A DNA stretch of 64,000 bases, from NCBI RefSeq assembly GCF_009827295.1, contig NZ_WTYD01000001.1, forward strand, positions 806,001 to 870,000, in the 5' to 3' direction. The notes under the pieces were generated by a model. It did no database searches. It was not told the DNA's origin and was given only the letters and a program-made list of their open reading frames with translations. Made by a program: the position numbers and the translations under genes. Positions 1-9,558 of this stretch are shown here, piece after piece. Within the stretch, counting starts at the first letter, position 1. Each line of letters starts with the position of its first letter. The DNA comes from Qipengyuania pelagi. GTDB lineage: Bacteria > Pseudomonadota > Alphaproteobacteria > Sphingomonadales > Sphingomonadaceae.

Positions 1-2
1 GG

Positions 3-1307
3 GTCTACACGCTTCCGATCACCACCGGGCCGCGCTCGCGCTTCGGCGGGATCCGCACGACCGGCGATCTCGCCTTCGATGCCGATCATGTCGAGACCCT
101 TGCGAGGTTCGAGCGGGGCGAGCTTTACGACAGCCGGATGGTCGACGATCTGCGCCAGGCGCTGGTCGCCACGGGACTGTTCAACACCGTTTCGGTCGTG
201 CCCGAACAAAGCGGCGAAGCGGTGGGTGACGGCACGGAATACGCCACCATCCTCGTCGAACAGGATGCGGGCCCGCCACGCACTCTGGCGGCGAGCGCGG
301 GCTACGGGACCGGTCAGGGCTTTCGCGTCGAGGGTAGCTGGACCCATCGCAACCTGTTTCCGCCCGAAGGCGCGTTGGTCGCCAGTGCGGTGCTGGGCAC
401 GCGTGAACAGGGGGCGAGCGGCATTTTCCGCCGGTCCAATGCCGGACGGCGCGACCGCACCTTCCAGGCGAGCGTCGAGGCCCTGCGCGCCAATTACGAG
501 GCTTACGAAGCCTTCACGGGGCGTCTCTCCGCGCTGGTCAGCTACGATTCGACCAGCATCTGGCAAAAGCCGTTCACCTACGCCTATGGCGCGCAGATCA
601 TCGCCACGAACGAACAGGATTTCGATCTCACGACGCGCGAACTGGTGCGCCGGACTTTCTTCATCGGCGGGCTGACGGGCCAGGTCGGGATCGACCGGAC
701 CGACAGCCTGCTGAACGCGACCCAAGGGTTCCGGGCAACGGCGCTGATCGAACCCGAGGGATCGTTGCAGGACGGGTTCAGCCCCTATGTCCGCGCCCGG
801 TTCGACGGGTCGGCCTATTTCTCCCCCACCGATGCGATCACGCTGGCGGGTCGTATCCGGGTCGGGACGATCCAGGGGATCGAGCGCTTCGATCTCGCTC
901 CCTCGCGCCGCTTCTATGCCGGAGGCGGCGGGTCGGTGCGCGGATTCGGGTTCCAGCAATTGGGCCCGCGCGCAGTCTATCCCGATCCCAATTTCGAATT
1001 CGATCCGGAAAAACCCGACGAGGTTGCCGATACAATCTACCGCCCGCTCGGCGGACGCAGCCTGAACGAAGTGGCGGCGGAAGTGCGCTATCGCTTCGGC
1101 AATTTCGGCGTCGTTGGGTTCCTCGATGCCGGTCAGGTCTACGAAGATACCGTGCCCGATTTCAGCAATCTTCGGTACGGCGTGGGTATCGGCGGGCGCT
1201 ATTACACCAATTTCGGGCCGCTCCGCCTCGACGTCGCCATGCCGCTGGACCGGCGCGAGGGTGAGAGCAGCTTCGCGGTCTATGTCTCGATCGGGCAGGC
1301 GTTCTGA
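3..1307 (+). CDS. tamA: TamA-like Omp85 outer-membrane protein (5' end outside window)
   Basis: This outer-membrane protein of the Omp85 family acts with TamB in moving proteins or lipids to the outer membrane. The frame is open from base 3, so the signal peptide and first POTRA domains lie outside the window. What remains is the end of a POTRA domain (first ~60 residues, with ELYDSRMVDDLRQAL) followed by a beta-barrel. The hallmark loop-6 motif is visible as GGGGSVRGFGFQQLGPR, and the protein ends in an aromatic residue (GQAF), as barrel proteins usually do. The stop codon overlaps the tamB start by one base, so the two genes form one operon. BamA is unlikely because the next gene is tamB. 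Confidence 0.9.
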   Translation, partial: VYTLPITTGPRSRFGGIRTTGDLAFDADHVETLARFERGELYDSRMVDDLRQALVATGLFNTVSVVPEQSGEAVGDGTEYATILVEQDAGPPRTLAASAGYGTGQGFRVEGSWTHRNLFPPEGALVASAVLGTREQGASGIFRRSNAGRRDRTFQASVEALRANYEAYEAFTGRLSALVSYDSTSIWQKPFTYAYGAQIIATNEQDFDLTTRELVRRTFFIGGLTGQVGIDRTDSLLNATQGFRATALIEPEGSLQDGFSPYVRARFDGSAYFSPTDAITLAGRIRVGTIQGIERFDLAPSRRFYAGGGGSVRGFGFQQLGPRAVYPDPNFEFDPEKPDEVADTIYRPLGGRSLNEVAAEVRYRFGNFGVVGFLDAGQVYEDTVPDFSNLRYGVGIGGRYYTNFGPLRLDVAMPLDRREGESSFAVYVSIGQAF

Positions 1308-4300
1308 TGGCTGACGATACTCCCATCGAAGACCAGGGTGCACCCGAATTCGTCGAAACGCAGGAGACGGTTGAGTCGAGCGAGACCGGTCGCCGCGAGC
1401 ACCATCTCGGGCGCACGATCGCCAAATGGACCGCCATTGTTCTGGGCGGCATCGTCCTGCTGGTGGGAGCCTTGATCCTCGGGCTCGATACCGGGCCAGG
1501 CAAGCGTTTCGTCGCCGATCAGATCGCCGGGCTCGAATTCCAAAACGGGATGGAGATCGATGTCGGACGCATCGAAGGCTCGCTCTATGGCGAGATGGTC
1601 CTGCACGATGTCGCCGTGTCCGACCCGAAGGGCGTGTTCCTGACTTCGCCTGAAATGCGCGTCGACTGGCGCCCGTTCAAATTCCTGCGCAGCCACATCG
1701 ATATCCGCGCTCTGACCGCCGAGCGCGTCACGCTGGCGCGCACGCCCGAATTTGCCGAAACCCCGCCGAGCGACGATCCGCTGCTGCCGAATTACGATAT
1801 CGATATAGGCACGTTCCGCATCGCGAATTTCGTCGCCGAAGCGCCCGTCAGCGGCGAGAGGCGGATCGCCTCGATCGCGGGCGAGGCGCATATCGCCGAT
1901 GGTCGTGCGCAAGTGACGCTTTATGCCGCGACGCTGGCGGGGGAAAACCGCGCGGGCGGCGATCGGATCGCGCTCGAACTGGATGCGGTGCCCGACGACA
2001 ATCGCTTCGACGTCTCGCTCGATCTAAACGCGCCGGGCGACGGCGTGATCGCGGCGCTGGCGGGCCTTACCGAACCGCTGACAGTCCAGGTCGCGGGGCA
2101 GGGCACGTGGGACCGCTGGGCCGGACGGGTCGATGCGAACCTCGCGGGCAGCGAATTCGCGCGTCTTAAAGTCTCCGGCAATGACGGGACGTTCAAAGTC
2201 AGCGGACCGACGCGGGTGGCGCGCCTGTTCGAAGGGCCGACCGCCACTCTGCTCGGACCGATCCTCAATATCGACATGACCGCCGCGCTGGAAGAGCGCC
2301 GCGCGACGCTGGCGGGCAATGTGAACAGCGACGCGTTCCGCCTTAACACCAACGGCCTGGTCGATCTGTCAGACAACAGCTTCGAGGATCTGAAGCTCGC
2401 TTTCGTGCTGCTGAAGCCGTCCGCGCTGGCCGAGAATCTGAGCGGCAGCGGCCTGCGCGCGCTGCTGACCCTGGACGGTGCATTTGCGACGCCGCGCGTT
2501 CAGTATCAGGTCAACGCCAATCGCCTCGCCATGAACGATATGGGGCTAGAGAACCTTTCCGCCAGCGGCGCGGCGACGGTGGATGCGGACCGCATCATGA
2601 TCCCCATCGAAGCCCGCGTTGCACGCATCACCGGTCTCGATACGGTGGCCGGCGGGCAGCTTCGCAATGTGCGTTTGGCCGGCGATCTCGCCATCGAAGG
2701 CCCGCGCATCCTCTCCGACAATATGCGCATCCGCTCGGACCGCATCGATGCCGGACTGATCCTGCTCGCCGATACCTCGACCGGTCTCTACACCGGCGCG
2801 ATCGACGGGCGGATCGACAATTACCGGATCGAGAGCGTCGGCATCTTCAACATCGAAACCGATGTCGACTTGCAGACCGAAGGCGATGGATTCGCGCTGG
2901 CGGGCCGGGTGCGCGTCCGTTCGACGAGCCTCTTCAACGAAGGCGTGCGGGATTTCCTCGGCGGCAATGCCGTCGCGGGGGCCGACATTCGCTATGGCTC
3001 GGACGGGATAACCCGGTTCCGCAACCTGACCCTGCGCGCCCCGGCGGCGCGGATCACCGGCGGCAGCGGTTTCTACGCGCCCGACGGACGCCTGGCCTTG
3101 CAGGCGGACGGCGTGACCGACGCCTATGGCCGCGTCGGCGTGCGCGTGGCGGGCACGCTCACCGATCCGCAGGCGATCGTCACGGCGGAGCGGCCCGATC
3201 TCGGCATCGGCCTCGCCAATCTGCGGGCCAATATCACCGGAGCCAGAAACGGCTATCGTCTCGATGCGACCGCGGACACGGATTACGGGGCGCTCACTGC
3301 GGACGTCGTGCTCGGCACGGGCGACGTGCTGACGCTCGATATCAACAGCGCCAATCTGGCGGGGATCGATTTCGCAGGCTCGCTGCGGCAGACGCGTGCA
3401 GGGCCCTTCGCCGGGCGGCTCGATGCAAAGGGGCAGGGCCTTGCGGGCGTGGTGCGCCTCGATGCCGAGGGACAGTATCAGCAGGCGCTGATCAATCTGC
3501 GGGCGCAAGACACGGTCTTGCCGGGGCCAGCCAACCTCTCGATCGGATCGGCAATCGTCGATGCGCGGGTGGTGCTTTACGACCAGCCTTACGTCGTTGC
3601 GGACGCGCAATTGGCGCAGACGTCGATCGGCAGCCTCAATCTGAATGCGGCGCGTGCCAAGATCGATTACCGCGACGGGCGGGGCAATGCGCGCGTGCTG
3701 GCCGAAGGCGTCAGCGGGGTTCCGTTCCGCGTTGCCGCCAATGCCGACCTGACACCCGAACTCTGGCGCGCGCAGGTGAAGGGCCGGGTGCGTGGCATCG
3801 ATTTCGCCACCACCAGCCCAGCGCGGATCGTCCCCGGCGCGAACGAATACGAGCTATTGCCGACGCGCATCGATTTCGGGCGGGGCAATATCCGTCTGGC
3901 CGGGAAGTACGGCGAAGGGATCGCGATACAAAGCCGTCTCGACTCGCTCGACCTGTCGATCGTGGAAGCGTTCGTCCCCGGCTTGGGTATCAACGGCCGC
4001 GCCACCGGCAGTCTCGATTTCGCCCAGGCGACAAGCACGGCCTTCCCGCGCGCCGATGCTCGCCTCCAAATCGCGAATTTCAGCCGCACCACCGCAGTCT
4101 CTGTCAGCCAGCCGATCGATATCAATTTCGTCGGCAAGCTGCTCGCCGATGGAGGCGAAGCGCGCGCGGTTATGCGGCGGCGGGGAAGCGTCATCGGGCG
4201 GATGGTGGCCTCGCTCAATCCCCTGCCGCCCGGTGCGGGCACCTGGACGACGCGGCTCCTGGCCGCGCCGCTGGGCGGAGGGATTCGCTATAACGGCCCG

Positions 4301-5575
4301 GCTGACACGCTGTTCTCCTTCGCCGGACAGCCGGACCAGCGCCTGTCCGGCCCGATCGGCGTGGCGGCTGATTTCGGTGGCCGGGTGCAGAGCCCCGAGC
4401 TGTCCGGGATCATCCGCGCCAACAGCCTGACCTATGAAAATCAGACCTACGGCACGCGCCTTTCCAACATGGCCATCGCCGGACGCTTCTCTGGTGACCG
4501 GTTCGAGATCGAGCGCCTGACCGCAAAGGCGGGCGACGGAACGGTCAGCGCCAACGGCTTCGTCAGTCTCGCCTCGGACAGCGGTTATCCGATGAATGTC
4601 GAGATCACGATGGACGATGCCCGCCTGGCGCGCAGCGACGCTCTTTCGACGACCGCCACCGGCAATATCCGCCTCACCAAGGCGGCGCGTCAGACCGCAG
4701 TGGTCAGCGGCGAAATCCTTCTGCCCGAAACCCGGTACGAGATCATCCGTCAGGGCGCCGCCGAGGTGCCCGAGCTGACCGGCGTGCGCTTCAAGCCGCC
4801 CCGCGGGCCGCAGCGCATTACCGGGGACGAGCCATCGCAGCCGCAGCCGGGCCTGTTCGACCAGTTGCGGCTCGACATCGCGTTAAGGGCCCCGGAGCGT
4901 CTCTATGTTTCGGGGATGGGTCTCGAATCCGAATGGAGCGCGGATCTCCGCCTTGGCGGTACGAGCACGGCGCCGCGAATCTCGGGCGATGTCGAGCTCG
5001 TTCGCGGTACGCTCGGCTTTGCGGGACGATCGTTCGAACTGACGAACGGACGCGTGGACTTCACCGGCGGCACCACGATCGATCCCGTCATCCGACTGGC
5101 CGCGACCGACGATATTGAGGGGGTGACGGTGAATGTGAATGTCACCGGCCGGGCCTATAATCCGCAGATCGCCTTCTCCAGCACGCCTGGCCTGCCGCAG
5201 GACGAGATCGTCTCGCGCATCCTGTTCGGCAGTTCGGTCGGCAATCTGTCTGCAATCCAGGCGGTTCAGCTCGCCGCGTCGCTTAATTCGCTCAGGGGTA
5301 GTGGCGGAGGGCTCAATCCGCTCGGCAAGCTGCGCTCGGCCACGGGCATCGACCGCCTGCGCATTCTCGGCGCGGACGAGACCAGCGGACGCGGAACGGC
5401 GCTGGCTGCGGGCCAGTATATTTCGGACGATGTATATATCGAATTCATCACCGATGCCCGCGGCTTCACCGCCACGCAGCTGGAAGTCAGCCTTACGCCC
5501 TTCCTCTCGATCCTGAGCCAAGCGGGCGGATCGGGCGCGACGAACGTCAATGTCCGCTATCGCAGGAATTACTGA
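1307..5575 (+). CDS. tamB: Translocation/assembly module protein TamB (DUF490)
   Basis: Large AsmA/TamB-type protein of 1422 residues, thought to bridge the periplasm as a beta-taco groove between inner and outer membranes. One N-terminal membrane anchor is visible around residues 40-62 (TAIVLGGIVLLVGALILGL). A long repetitive beta-rich stretch follows. The C-terminal TamB domain (about residues 1050-1422) carries typical text such as GTLGFAGRSFELTNGRVDF and ends in RYRRNY. The length fits sphingomonad homologues. It starts on the last base of the tamA stop, so translation is probably coupled. Confidence 0.93.
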   Translation: MADDTPIEDQGAPEFVETQETVESSETGRREHHLGRTIAKWTAIVLGGIVLLVGALILGLDTGPGKRFVADQIAGLEFQNGMEIDVGRIEGSLYGEMVLHDVAVSDPKGVFLTSPEMRVDWRPFKFLRSHIDIRALTAERVTLARTPEFAETPPSDDPLLPNYDIDIGTFRIANFVAEAPVSGERRIASIAGEAHIADGRAQVTLYAATLAGENRAGGDRIALELDAVPDDNRFDVSLDLNAPGDGVIAALAGLTEPLTVQVAGQGTWDRWAGRVDANLAGSEFARLKVSGNDGTFKVSGPTRVARLFEGPTATLLGPILNIDMTAALEERRATLAGNVNSDAFRLNTNGLVDLSDNSFEDLKLAFVLLKPSALAENLSGSGLRALLTLDGAFATPRVQYQVNANRLAMNDMGLENLSASGAATVDADRIMIPIEARVARITGLDTVAGGQLRNVRLAGDLAIEGPRILSDNMRIRSDRIDAGLILLADTSTGLYTGAIDGRIDNYRIESVGIFNIETDVDLQTEGDGFALAGRVRVRSTSLFNEGVRDFLGGNAVAGADIRYGSDGITRFRNLTLRAPAARITGGSGFYAPDGRLALQADGVTDAYGRVGVRVAGTLTDPQAIVTAERPDLGIGLANLRANITGARNGYRLDATADTDYGALTADVVLGTGDVLTLDINSANLAGIDFAGSLRQTRAGPFAGRLDAKGQGLAGVVRLDAEGQYQQALINLRAQDTVLPGPANLSIGSAIVDARVVLYDQPYVVADAQLAQTSIGSLNLNAARAKIDYRDGRGNARVLAEGVSGVPFRVAANADLTPELWRAQVKGRVRGIDFATTSPARIVPGANEYELLPTRIDFGRGNIRLAGKYGEGIAIQSRLDSLDLSIVEAFVPGLGINGRATGSLDFAQATSTAFPRADARLQIANFSRTTAVSVSQPIDINFVGKLLADGGEARAVMRRRGSVIGRMVASLNPLPPGAGTWTTRLLAAPLGGGIRYNGPADTLFSFAGQPDQRLSGPIGVAADFGGRVQSPELSGIIRANSLTYENQTYGTRLSNMAIAGRFSGDRFEIERLTAKAGDGTVSANGFVSLASDSGYPMNVEITMDDARLARSDALSTTATGNIRLTKAARQTAVVSGEILLPETRYEIIRQGAAEVPELTGVRFKPPRGPQRITGDEPSQPQPGLFDQLRLDIALRAPERLYVSGMGLESEWSADLRLGGTSTAPRISGDVELVRGTLGFAGRSFELTNGRVDFTGGTTIDPVIRLAATDDIEGVTVNVNVTGRAYNPQIAFSSTPGLPQDEIVSRILFGSSVGNLSAIQAVQLAASLNSLRGSGGGLNPLGKLRSATGIDRLRILGADETSGRGTALAAGQYISDDVYIEFITDARGFTATQLEVSLTPFLSILSQAGGSGATNVNVRYRRNY

Positions 5576-5772
5576 TGCGCGGCGCGGTGATCATGGCGGC
5601 GCTCGCGCTCGGCGCGTGTGAGAGCGAACCGAGTTTCGACGAACGCTACGACACCGCGCAGGAGACGATCGAGGCAAAGGCCAAGGCGTTGGACGCGGAG
5701 CTGGAGCAAGCAACGCTGCCGCATGGTGAGGATGAACCGGAAGAAGAGAAAGACGACCAGCCGCGATCGTAA
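5575..5772 (+). CDS. Small putative lipoprotein
   Basis: A 65-residue product starts on the last base of the tamB stop codon, so it is probably the third gene of the tam operon. The N-terminus is a short hydrophobic segment ending in a lipobox (ALALGAC), which predicts lipidation at Cys14. The mature part is strongly acidic with a likely helical stretch (ETIEAKAKALDAELEQA). I do not recognise a family. The start is fixed by the overlap; no independent ribosome-binding site is obvious. Confidence 0.6.
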   Translation: MRGAVIMAALALGACESEPSFDERYDTAQETIEAKAKALDAELEQATLPHGEDEPEEEKDDQPRS

Positions 5773-6109
5773 AGATCGCCGTTCGGCTTGAACTGCCTTT
5801 AAAAGAGGCGTCGCAGGGCCAGGAAATGAGGATTTCCGGCGCGATGCCGCGATCCGATAATTGGCAGGACGAGGACCTTCTCGAGGCGCGGTATGGTGAT
5901 GCATTTGTGATGCGAGTGCATTTTTCCGACTGTGAAAACTTCGAAGACCACTAGGCCGCAAGGAACCTCGGCTAGGTCGTGAGCCGGTAAGCCGCCAGGA
6001 CCTGGATCAGGCTATCGATCTTGCAAGCTGACCGGGGCGCTTGGAGGATTAATAAAGTCGCGCACGCATCGTGATGCAACGCAAGAGACCGCCCGCCTGA
6101 CGCTTGGAG
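5773..6109. other. Intergenic region between tam operon and chemoreceptor gene
   Basis: This 337-base gap separates two convergent genes. It is more AT-rich than the surroundings and holds a short inverted repeat GCATC-GT-GATGC near 6066-6077. There is no clear Rho-independent terminator. The only open frame of note is a 42-codon plus-strand frame, listed separately. Confidence 0.5.
5826..5954 (+). CDS. Possible 42-residue small protein
   Basis: An ATG preceded by CCAGGAA opens a 42-codon frame ending in TAG (start MRISGAMPRSDNW, end DCENFEDH). The composition is acidic. The Shine-Dalgarno spacing is too short to be convincing and no family is recognised. It is listed only because it is the best frame in an otherwise empty gap; it may well be chance. 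Confidence 0.15.
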   Translation: MRISGAMPRSDNWQDEDLLEARYGDAFVMRVHFSDCENFEDH

Positions 6110-7633
6110 TCATGCTGCTTTCAACTTGTTCACGAACTCCCGCGTCGCGGATTGCAGATCCGTGGAGATCCCCCTTAGCGAGGTGGAGGCTTCGGCGACC
6201 TTCCTGCTCAAATTCTCGGTGTCTTCCGCAGCATCCCGAATATCCGACAAGTCAGCCAGCACATGAGTTGCGGCGGACGCCGTATCGCGTGCGGAGGTGG
6301 CGATCGCGGTCCCGGCCTGCTGTTGTGCGTCCACTGCGGCGCGAATGGCCATCGCCGCCTGCGAGACTTCGGAGACGGCTTGCAATATCTGTTCGAAGCC
6401 ATCGTCTGCTACACCAACGCCGGCACCAGCCGCTTCGACGATATCGCGAATGGATCGCGTCGCGGTTTCGGATTGTCTGGCGAGCGACTTCACCTCGCTG
6501 GCGACGACCGCGAAACCCCTTCCCGCATCCCCGGCAAGGGCAGCTTCGATCGTCGCGTTCAGAGCCAGCATGTTGATCTGTGTCGCCAGATCGTGGATCG
6601 TGTCCGAGAAGCCAACGATACCGGCCGCGCGATCGCGGATTTCCTTCAACGAGTCATGCGCGGTGCCAGCGGTCTCGTTGGCGTTTTCGCTCAAGAGGAC
6701 CTGCTGCGAGACGGCCTCCGCGATCGTCGAAATAGAACAGGACAGCTCGTCTGCGTGTTCCGCCAGGTTGCGGGCGGTATCGGACGAGCTGTTGGCGTAT
6801 AGGGCGGTCTCGCGGGTGATCACGCTCGTTCGATTGGCTGTCGTGCGAAGTTCGCCCGCTGTTTCGGACAGATCGCTGGTAGCGCGCCCCACCAGATCGA
6901 CGATGGCGATCACGCTCTGTTCGAACTGATCGGCGATGAGATTCATGTCGGCGCGGCGTCGCTCCTCCGCCGCGGCTTCATTCGCGAGGCGCCGATCGCG
7001 TTCGGCATTCTCGCGGGTCTGTGCTTCGCGAAGGTCCTGAAGGGCACGCGCGAGTTTAGCGCGATCGTCCTGCGCTTCGCTCGCCAGAGCGTCGGCGAGC
7101 CGCCGTTCCTTTTCCTGCCTCTCGGTAAGGCGGCGCAACCGCTCGGTAATATAGGCCAGGACGGAAAATTGGAGACCCACCGCCACGGCGTGGACCATGA
7201 CACGCGAGAATGTGCCCGAACCGGAAAAGACCCAGGTGGGCGCGATGAAATCGAGCGCGAGATGGTGCACGGCGATGAGGGCGGACGCCAAGGCGATCGG
7301 TCGCCAGTCGCACAGGACCGTCAATGCTGCCAGTGCGACGAAGAAATACATGTGGCCGTCAATCTGCCAGCCATGACCGGCCAGAAGATAGACGCCGATG
7401 GCCGGAAAGACTGCGGCAAGCGTCGCGCAGGTGAGGCGGGCAGTCTGGTCGTAGCGGCCTCTGACGGCCATCCAGGTAGGCGCGACATTCGCGGCCAAAA
7501 CGAGTCCTAGCGTGAGCGCGGTTTTGCCAGTCTGGAGATAGAGCGACATCCCGACAAGCCACACCGCCCCGAGCCATGCCGAGAACACAAGGATCAGGAT
7601 GCCGCGTGCGCGCAGCCGATCAAGTTCGGTCAT
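6110..7633 (-). CDS. Methyl-accepting chemotaxis protein with histidine-rich six-helix membrane sensor
   Basis: Chemoreceptor of 507 residues that should signal to CheA/CheW. Residues ~12-165 form about six membrane helices with almost no periplasmic domain, carrying histidines at H87, H94 (GHGWQIDGHMYFF) and H123-H124 (AVHHLALDF) around a DWRP motif. A similar His pattern occurs in membrane sensors fused to other output domains. A coiled coil (~165-230) follows and no HAMP domain is obvious. The signalling hairpin tip is at 353-386 (INMLALNATIEAALAGDAG). The start ATG overlaps the stop of the upstream small gene by four bases. The ligand is unknown. Confidence 0.88.
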   Translation of the reverse strand: MTELDRLRARGILILVFSAWLGAVWLVGMSLYLQTGKTALTLGLVLAANVAPTWMAVRGRYDQTARLTCATLAAVFPAIGVYLLAGHGWQIDGHMYFFVALAALTVLCDWRPIALASALIAVHHLALDFIAPTWVFSGSGTFSRVMVHAVAVGLQFSVLAYITERLRRLTERQEKERRLADALASEAQDDRAKLARALQDLREAQTRENAERDRRLANEAAAEERRRADMNLIADQFEQSVIAIVDLVGRATSDLSETAGELRTTANRTSVITRETALYANSSSDTARNLAEHADELSCSISTIAEAVSQQVLLSENANETAGTAHDSLKEIRDRAAGIVGFSDTIHDLATQINMLALNATIEAALAGDAGRGFAVVASEVKSLARQSETATRSIRDIVEAAGAGVGVADDGFEQILQAVSEVSQAAMAIRAAVDAQQQAGTAIATSARDTASAATHVLADLSDIRDAAEDTENLSRKVAEASTSLRGISTDLQSATREFVNKLKAA

Positions 7634-7947
7634 GTCACATCTCCAAACCCGGAACAGCCCGATGGCGGGGCGGCCAAAAGTAACGTGGGAATCCCTTCAA
7701 GCCTTCGCGACATCACAGCGCGATCACCTTCGACCACAAATGAGCCGTCGAAAGGTCCGGAACCGACCAGGCGAATACCGCCCTGTGCCATGGCGGCGAG
7801 CAGATCCATGTCGCCAGCGCCGGGTAGAGGCACGACGAGAACCTTTCCGCTTTGAGAAGGCCAGAAAGCCATCATTCCGAACGCGCCCAATGTGACCGCG
7901 AGCTGGCCAAAAATCGGAACCCGCGATGTTCGACGACCGCTGCGCAT
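7630..7947 (-). CDS. Hypothetical membrane-anchored protein upstream of chemoreceptor
   Basis: A 105-residue protein with one N-terminal hydrophobic stretch (LAVTLGAFGMMAFW, about residues 16-30), followed by a soluble part with AMAQGGIRLVGSGPFDGS. Its stop overlaps the chemoreceptor start by four bases (ATGA), so the two are surely cotranscribed and probably translationally coupled. No family is recognised. A role next to the receptor is inferred only from the coupling. Confidence 0.6.
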   Translation of the reverse strand: MRSGRRTSRVPIFGQLAVTLGAFGMMAFWPSQSGKVLVVPLPGAGDMDLLAAMAQGGIRLVGSGPFDGSFVVEGDRAVMSRRLEGIPTLLLAAPPSGCSGFGDVT

Positions 7948-8296
7948 TCCCGCCCGATACCGGCGACAAGGTTATCAACTGGTAACGAAAATCATGGTTT
8001 TCGCCTCAGATGGCTCGTAAATTACAAAAATCTCGAAGAGATTTTCGGCACGATCACGCATTCCGACATCGTCCGATCAAGCCAGCCCTGTTCGCGTTTC
8101 GGGGATTGGCCGAATGAGCTTCTGGATGAACGGCAGCTGGAGTACGAAACACTAGCGAACGAGCTGAGATACCTGGCTGCGAGAAGCCGGGCAGGGCACA
8201 AGTCGGGCACAATCGGCGCGCAGGATTTCCGACCGATTTCGTCGGTTAAAGGAAAACGGCGGAATTCTGCGGCTTGTTGTCGAAAACGACGAAAGT
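7948..8296. other. Gap between chemoreceptor operon and tRNA-Pro
   Basis: This 349-base stretch has lower GC than its neighbours. Next to the chemoreceptor operon it holds two small inverted repeats (GTTA..TAAC near 7972-7986 and CGAAAA-TCATGG-TTTTCG near 7986-8003), a possible promoter or operator. Further on, an 8-base direct repeat GGGCACAA occurs at 8194-8201 and 8205-8212. A plus-strand open frame crosses the area but runs antisense through the tRNA and is not credible as a gene. Confidence 0.5.
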
Positions 8297-8373
8297 TGGT
8301 CGGGGAGAGAGGATTCGAACCTCCGGCCCCTGCCTCCCGAAGACAGTGCTCTACCAGGCTGAGCTACTCCCCG
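8297..8373 (-). tRNA. tRNA-Pro (anticodon CGG)
   Basis: A complete 77-base cloverleaf reads on the minus strand. The acceptor stem CGGGGAG pairs with CTCCCCG, the anticodon loop is TTCGGGA with anticodon CGG, and the T-arm contains GGTTCGAATCC. The 3' CCA is encoded. It reads codon CCG. Confidence 0.96.
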
Positions 8374-8508
8374 ACCGGATCGGCCCCGCGAAAAAAGCTC
8401 CGCGGGTCGAGGCAAGGCGCGCCCTATAGGTGGGGATGACGAGACGCGCAAGCGGGCAATTCGGCGAAAACTGTCCTATCGCACGATTCCGATTGGAGAG
8501 CCCGCATC

Positions 8509-9450
8509 GTGCCAGAACACCACCGCGCAACGTCCCATTACGAAACCGCCTATCTCGACCTCATGCGCCGGATCTGGGCCGAGGGGAACGAGCGCGTCGA
8601 TCGCACGGGAATCGGCACACGCTCCGTCTTCGGAGCGACCTTGCGATTCGATCTGGCCGACGGGGCGATGCCGCTCATCACCACCAAGCGCGTTTACTGG
8701 AAGACGGCGACGCGCGAGCTGCTGTGGTTCCTGACGGGGGAGACCAATATCCGCCCGCTCGTCCTTCAGGGCGTGAAGATCTGGAACGAATGGCCGCACG
8801 CCCGCTATGTCCGCGAGACGGGCGAGGATCTGTCGCTCGACGCCTTCGTGGAGCGGATCGCCGAGGATGAGGTGTTCGCTCAGAACTGGGGCGATCTCGG
8901 CCCGGTCTATGGCAAGCAATGGGTCGACTGGCCGACCTATCTTTATCGCAAGGACGGGACGTATGAGCAGGGGCCTGGCATCAATCAGGTGGCGGACCTT
9001 GTCGAAAGCCTGCGCACCAATCCCGGCAGCCGTCGCCATATCCTGGAAGGGTGGAACGTGGCAGAGCTGGATCGCATGGCGCTGCCGCCCTGCCACAAGA
9101 CCTATCAGTTCCACGTCGCGGACGGGAAGTTGAACGGGCTGCTCTATCAACGCAGCTGCGACGTTGCGCTCGGCCTGCCGTTCAATCTGTGGTCCGCCGC
9201 GCTGCTTCAGAGGATGCTGGCGCAGCAGGCCGATCTTGAACCCGGGGAGTTCGTTTGGATGGGAGGTGACACCCATCTCTATCTCAACCACGCCCATCTG
9301 ATCGAGGAACAGCTGGCGAGGGAACCGCAAGGGCACCCGCGGCTTGAGATCATGCGGCGTCCGGCCACCATCTTCGATTACCGCATTGAGGATTTCGAGG
9401 TCAGGAACTACACGCCGCACGGGGCGATCAAGGCTCCGGTTGCGGTGTGA
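8509..9450 (+). CDS. thyA: Thymidylate synthase
   Basis: Makes dTMP from dUMP with methylenetetrahydrofolate as methyl donor and reductant. The 313-residue product starts with GTG preceded by TTGGAGAG at good spacing. Folate- and dUMP-binding elements are clear: DRTGIGTRSVFG near 31-42, the catalytic Cys195 in LPPCHKTYQFHV, RRHILEGWN just before it, and QRSCDVALGLPFN. The C-terminus NYTPHGAIKAPVAV closes the active site. It is somewhat longer than the E. coli enzyme because of an insertion of the type seen in many ThyA proteins (~95-160). Confidence 0.97.
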   Translation: MPEHHRATSHYETAYLDLMRRIWAEGNERVDRTGIGTRSVFGATLRFDLADGAMPLITTKRVYWKTATRELLWFLTGETNIRPLVLQGVKIWNEWPHARYVRETGEDLSLDAFVERIAEDEVFAQNWGDLGPVYGKQWVDWPTYLYRKDGTYEQGPGINQVADLVESLRTNPGSRRHILEGWNVAELDRMALPPCHKTYQFHVADGKLNGLLYQRSCDVALGLPFNLWSAALLQRMLAQQADLEPGEFVWMGGDTHLYLNHAHLIEEQLAREPQGHPRLEIMRRPATIFDYRIEDFEVRNYTPHGAIKAPVAV

Positions 9451-9558
9451 TCGGAACCGTTCGGCCACTCGGCTTGACCCGGTGCTCGCGCTGAAATAAA
9501 ATAACGCAATCAAGCAAGATTGCTTACAAGCGTCTCGTTATCGAGGGGAGAGCGCATA

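Noticed and set aside
8152..8451. Open frames across tRNA-Pro on either strand
   Set aside because: Peptides of the type GERGFEPPAPASRR are translations of tRNA antisense sequence, a known annotation artefact.
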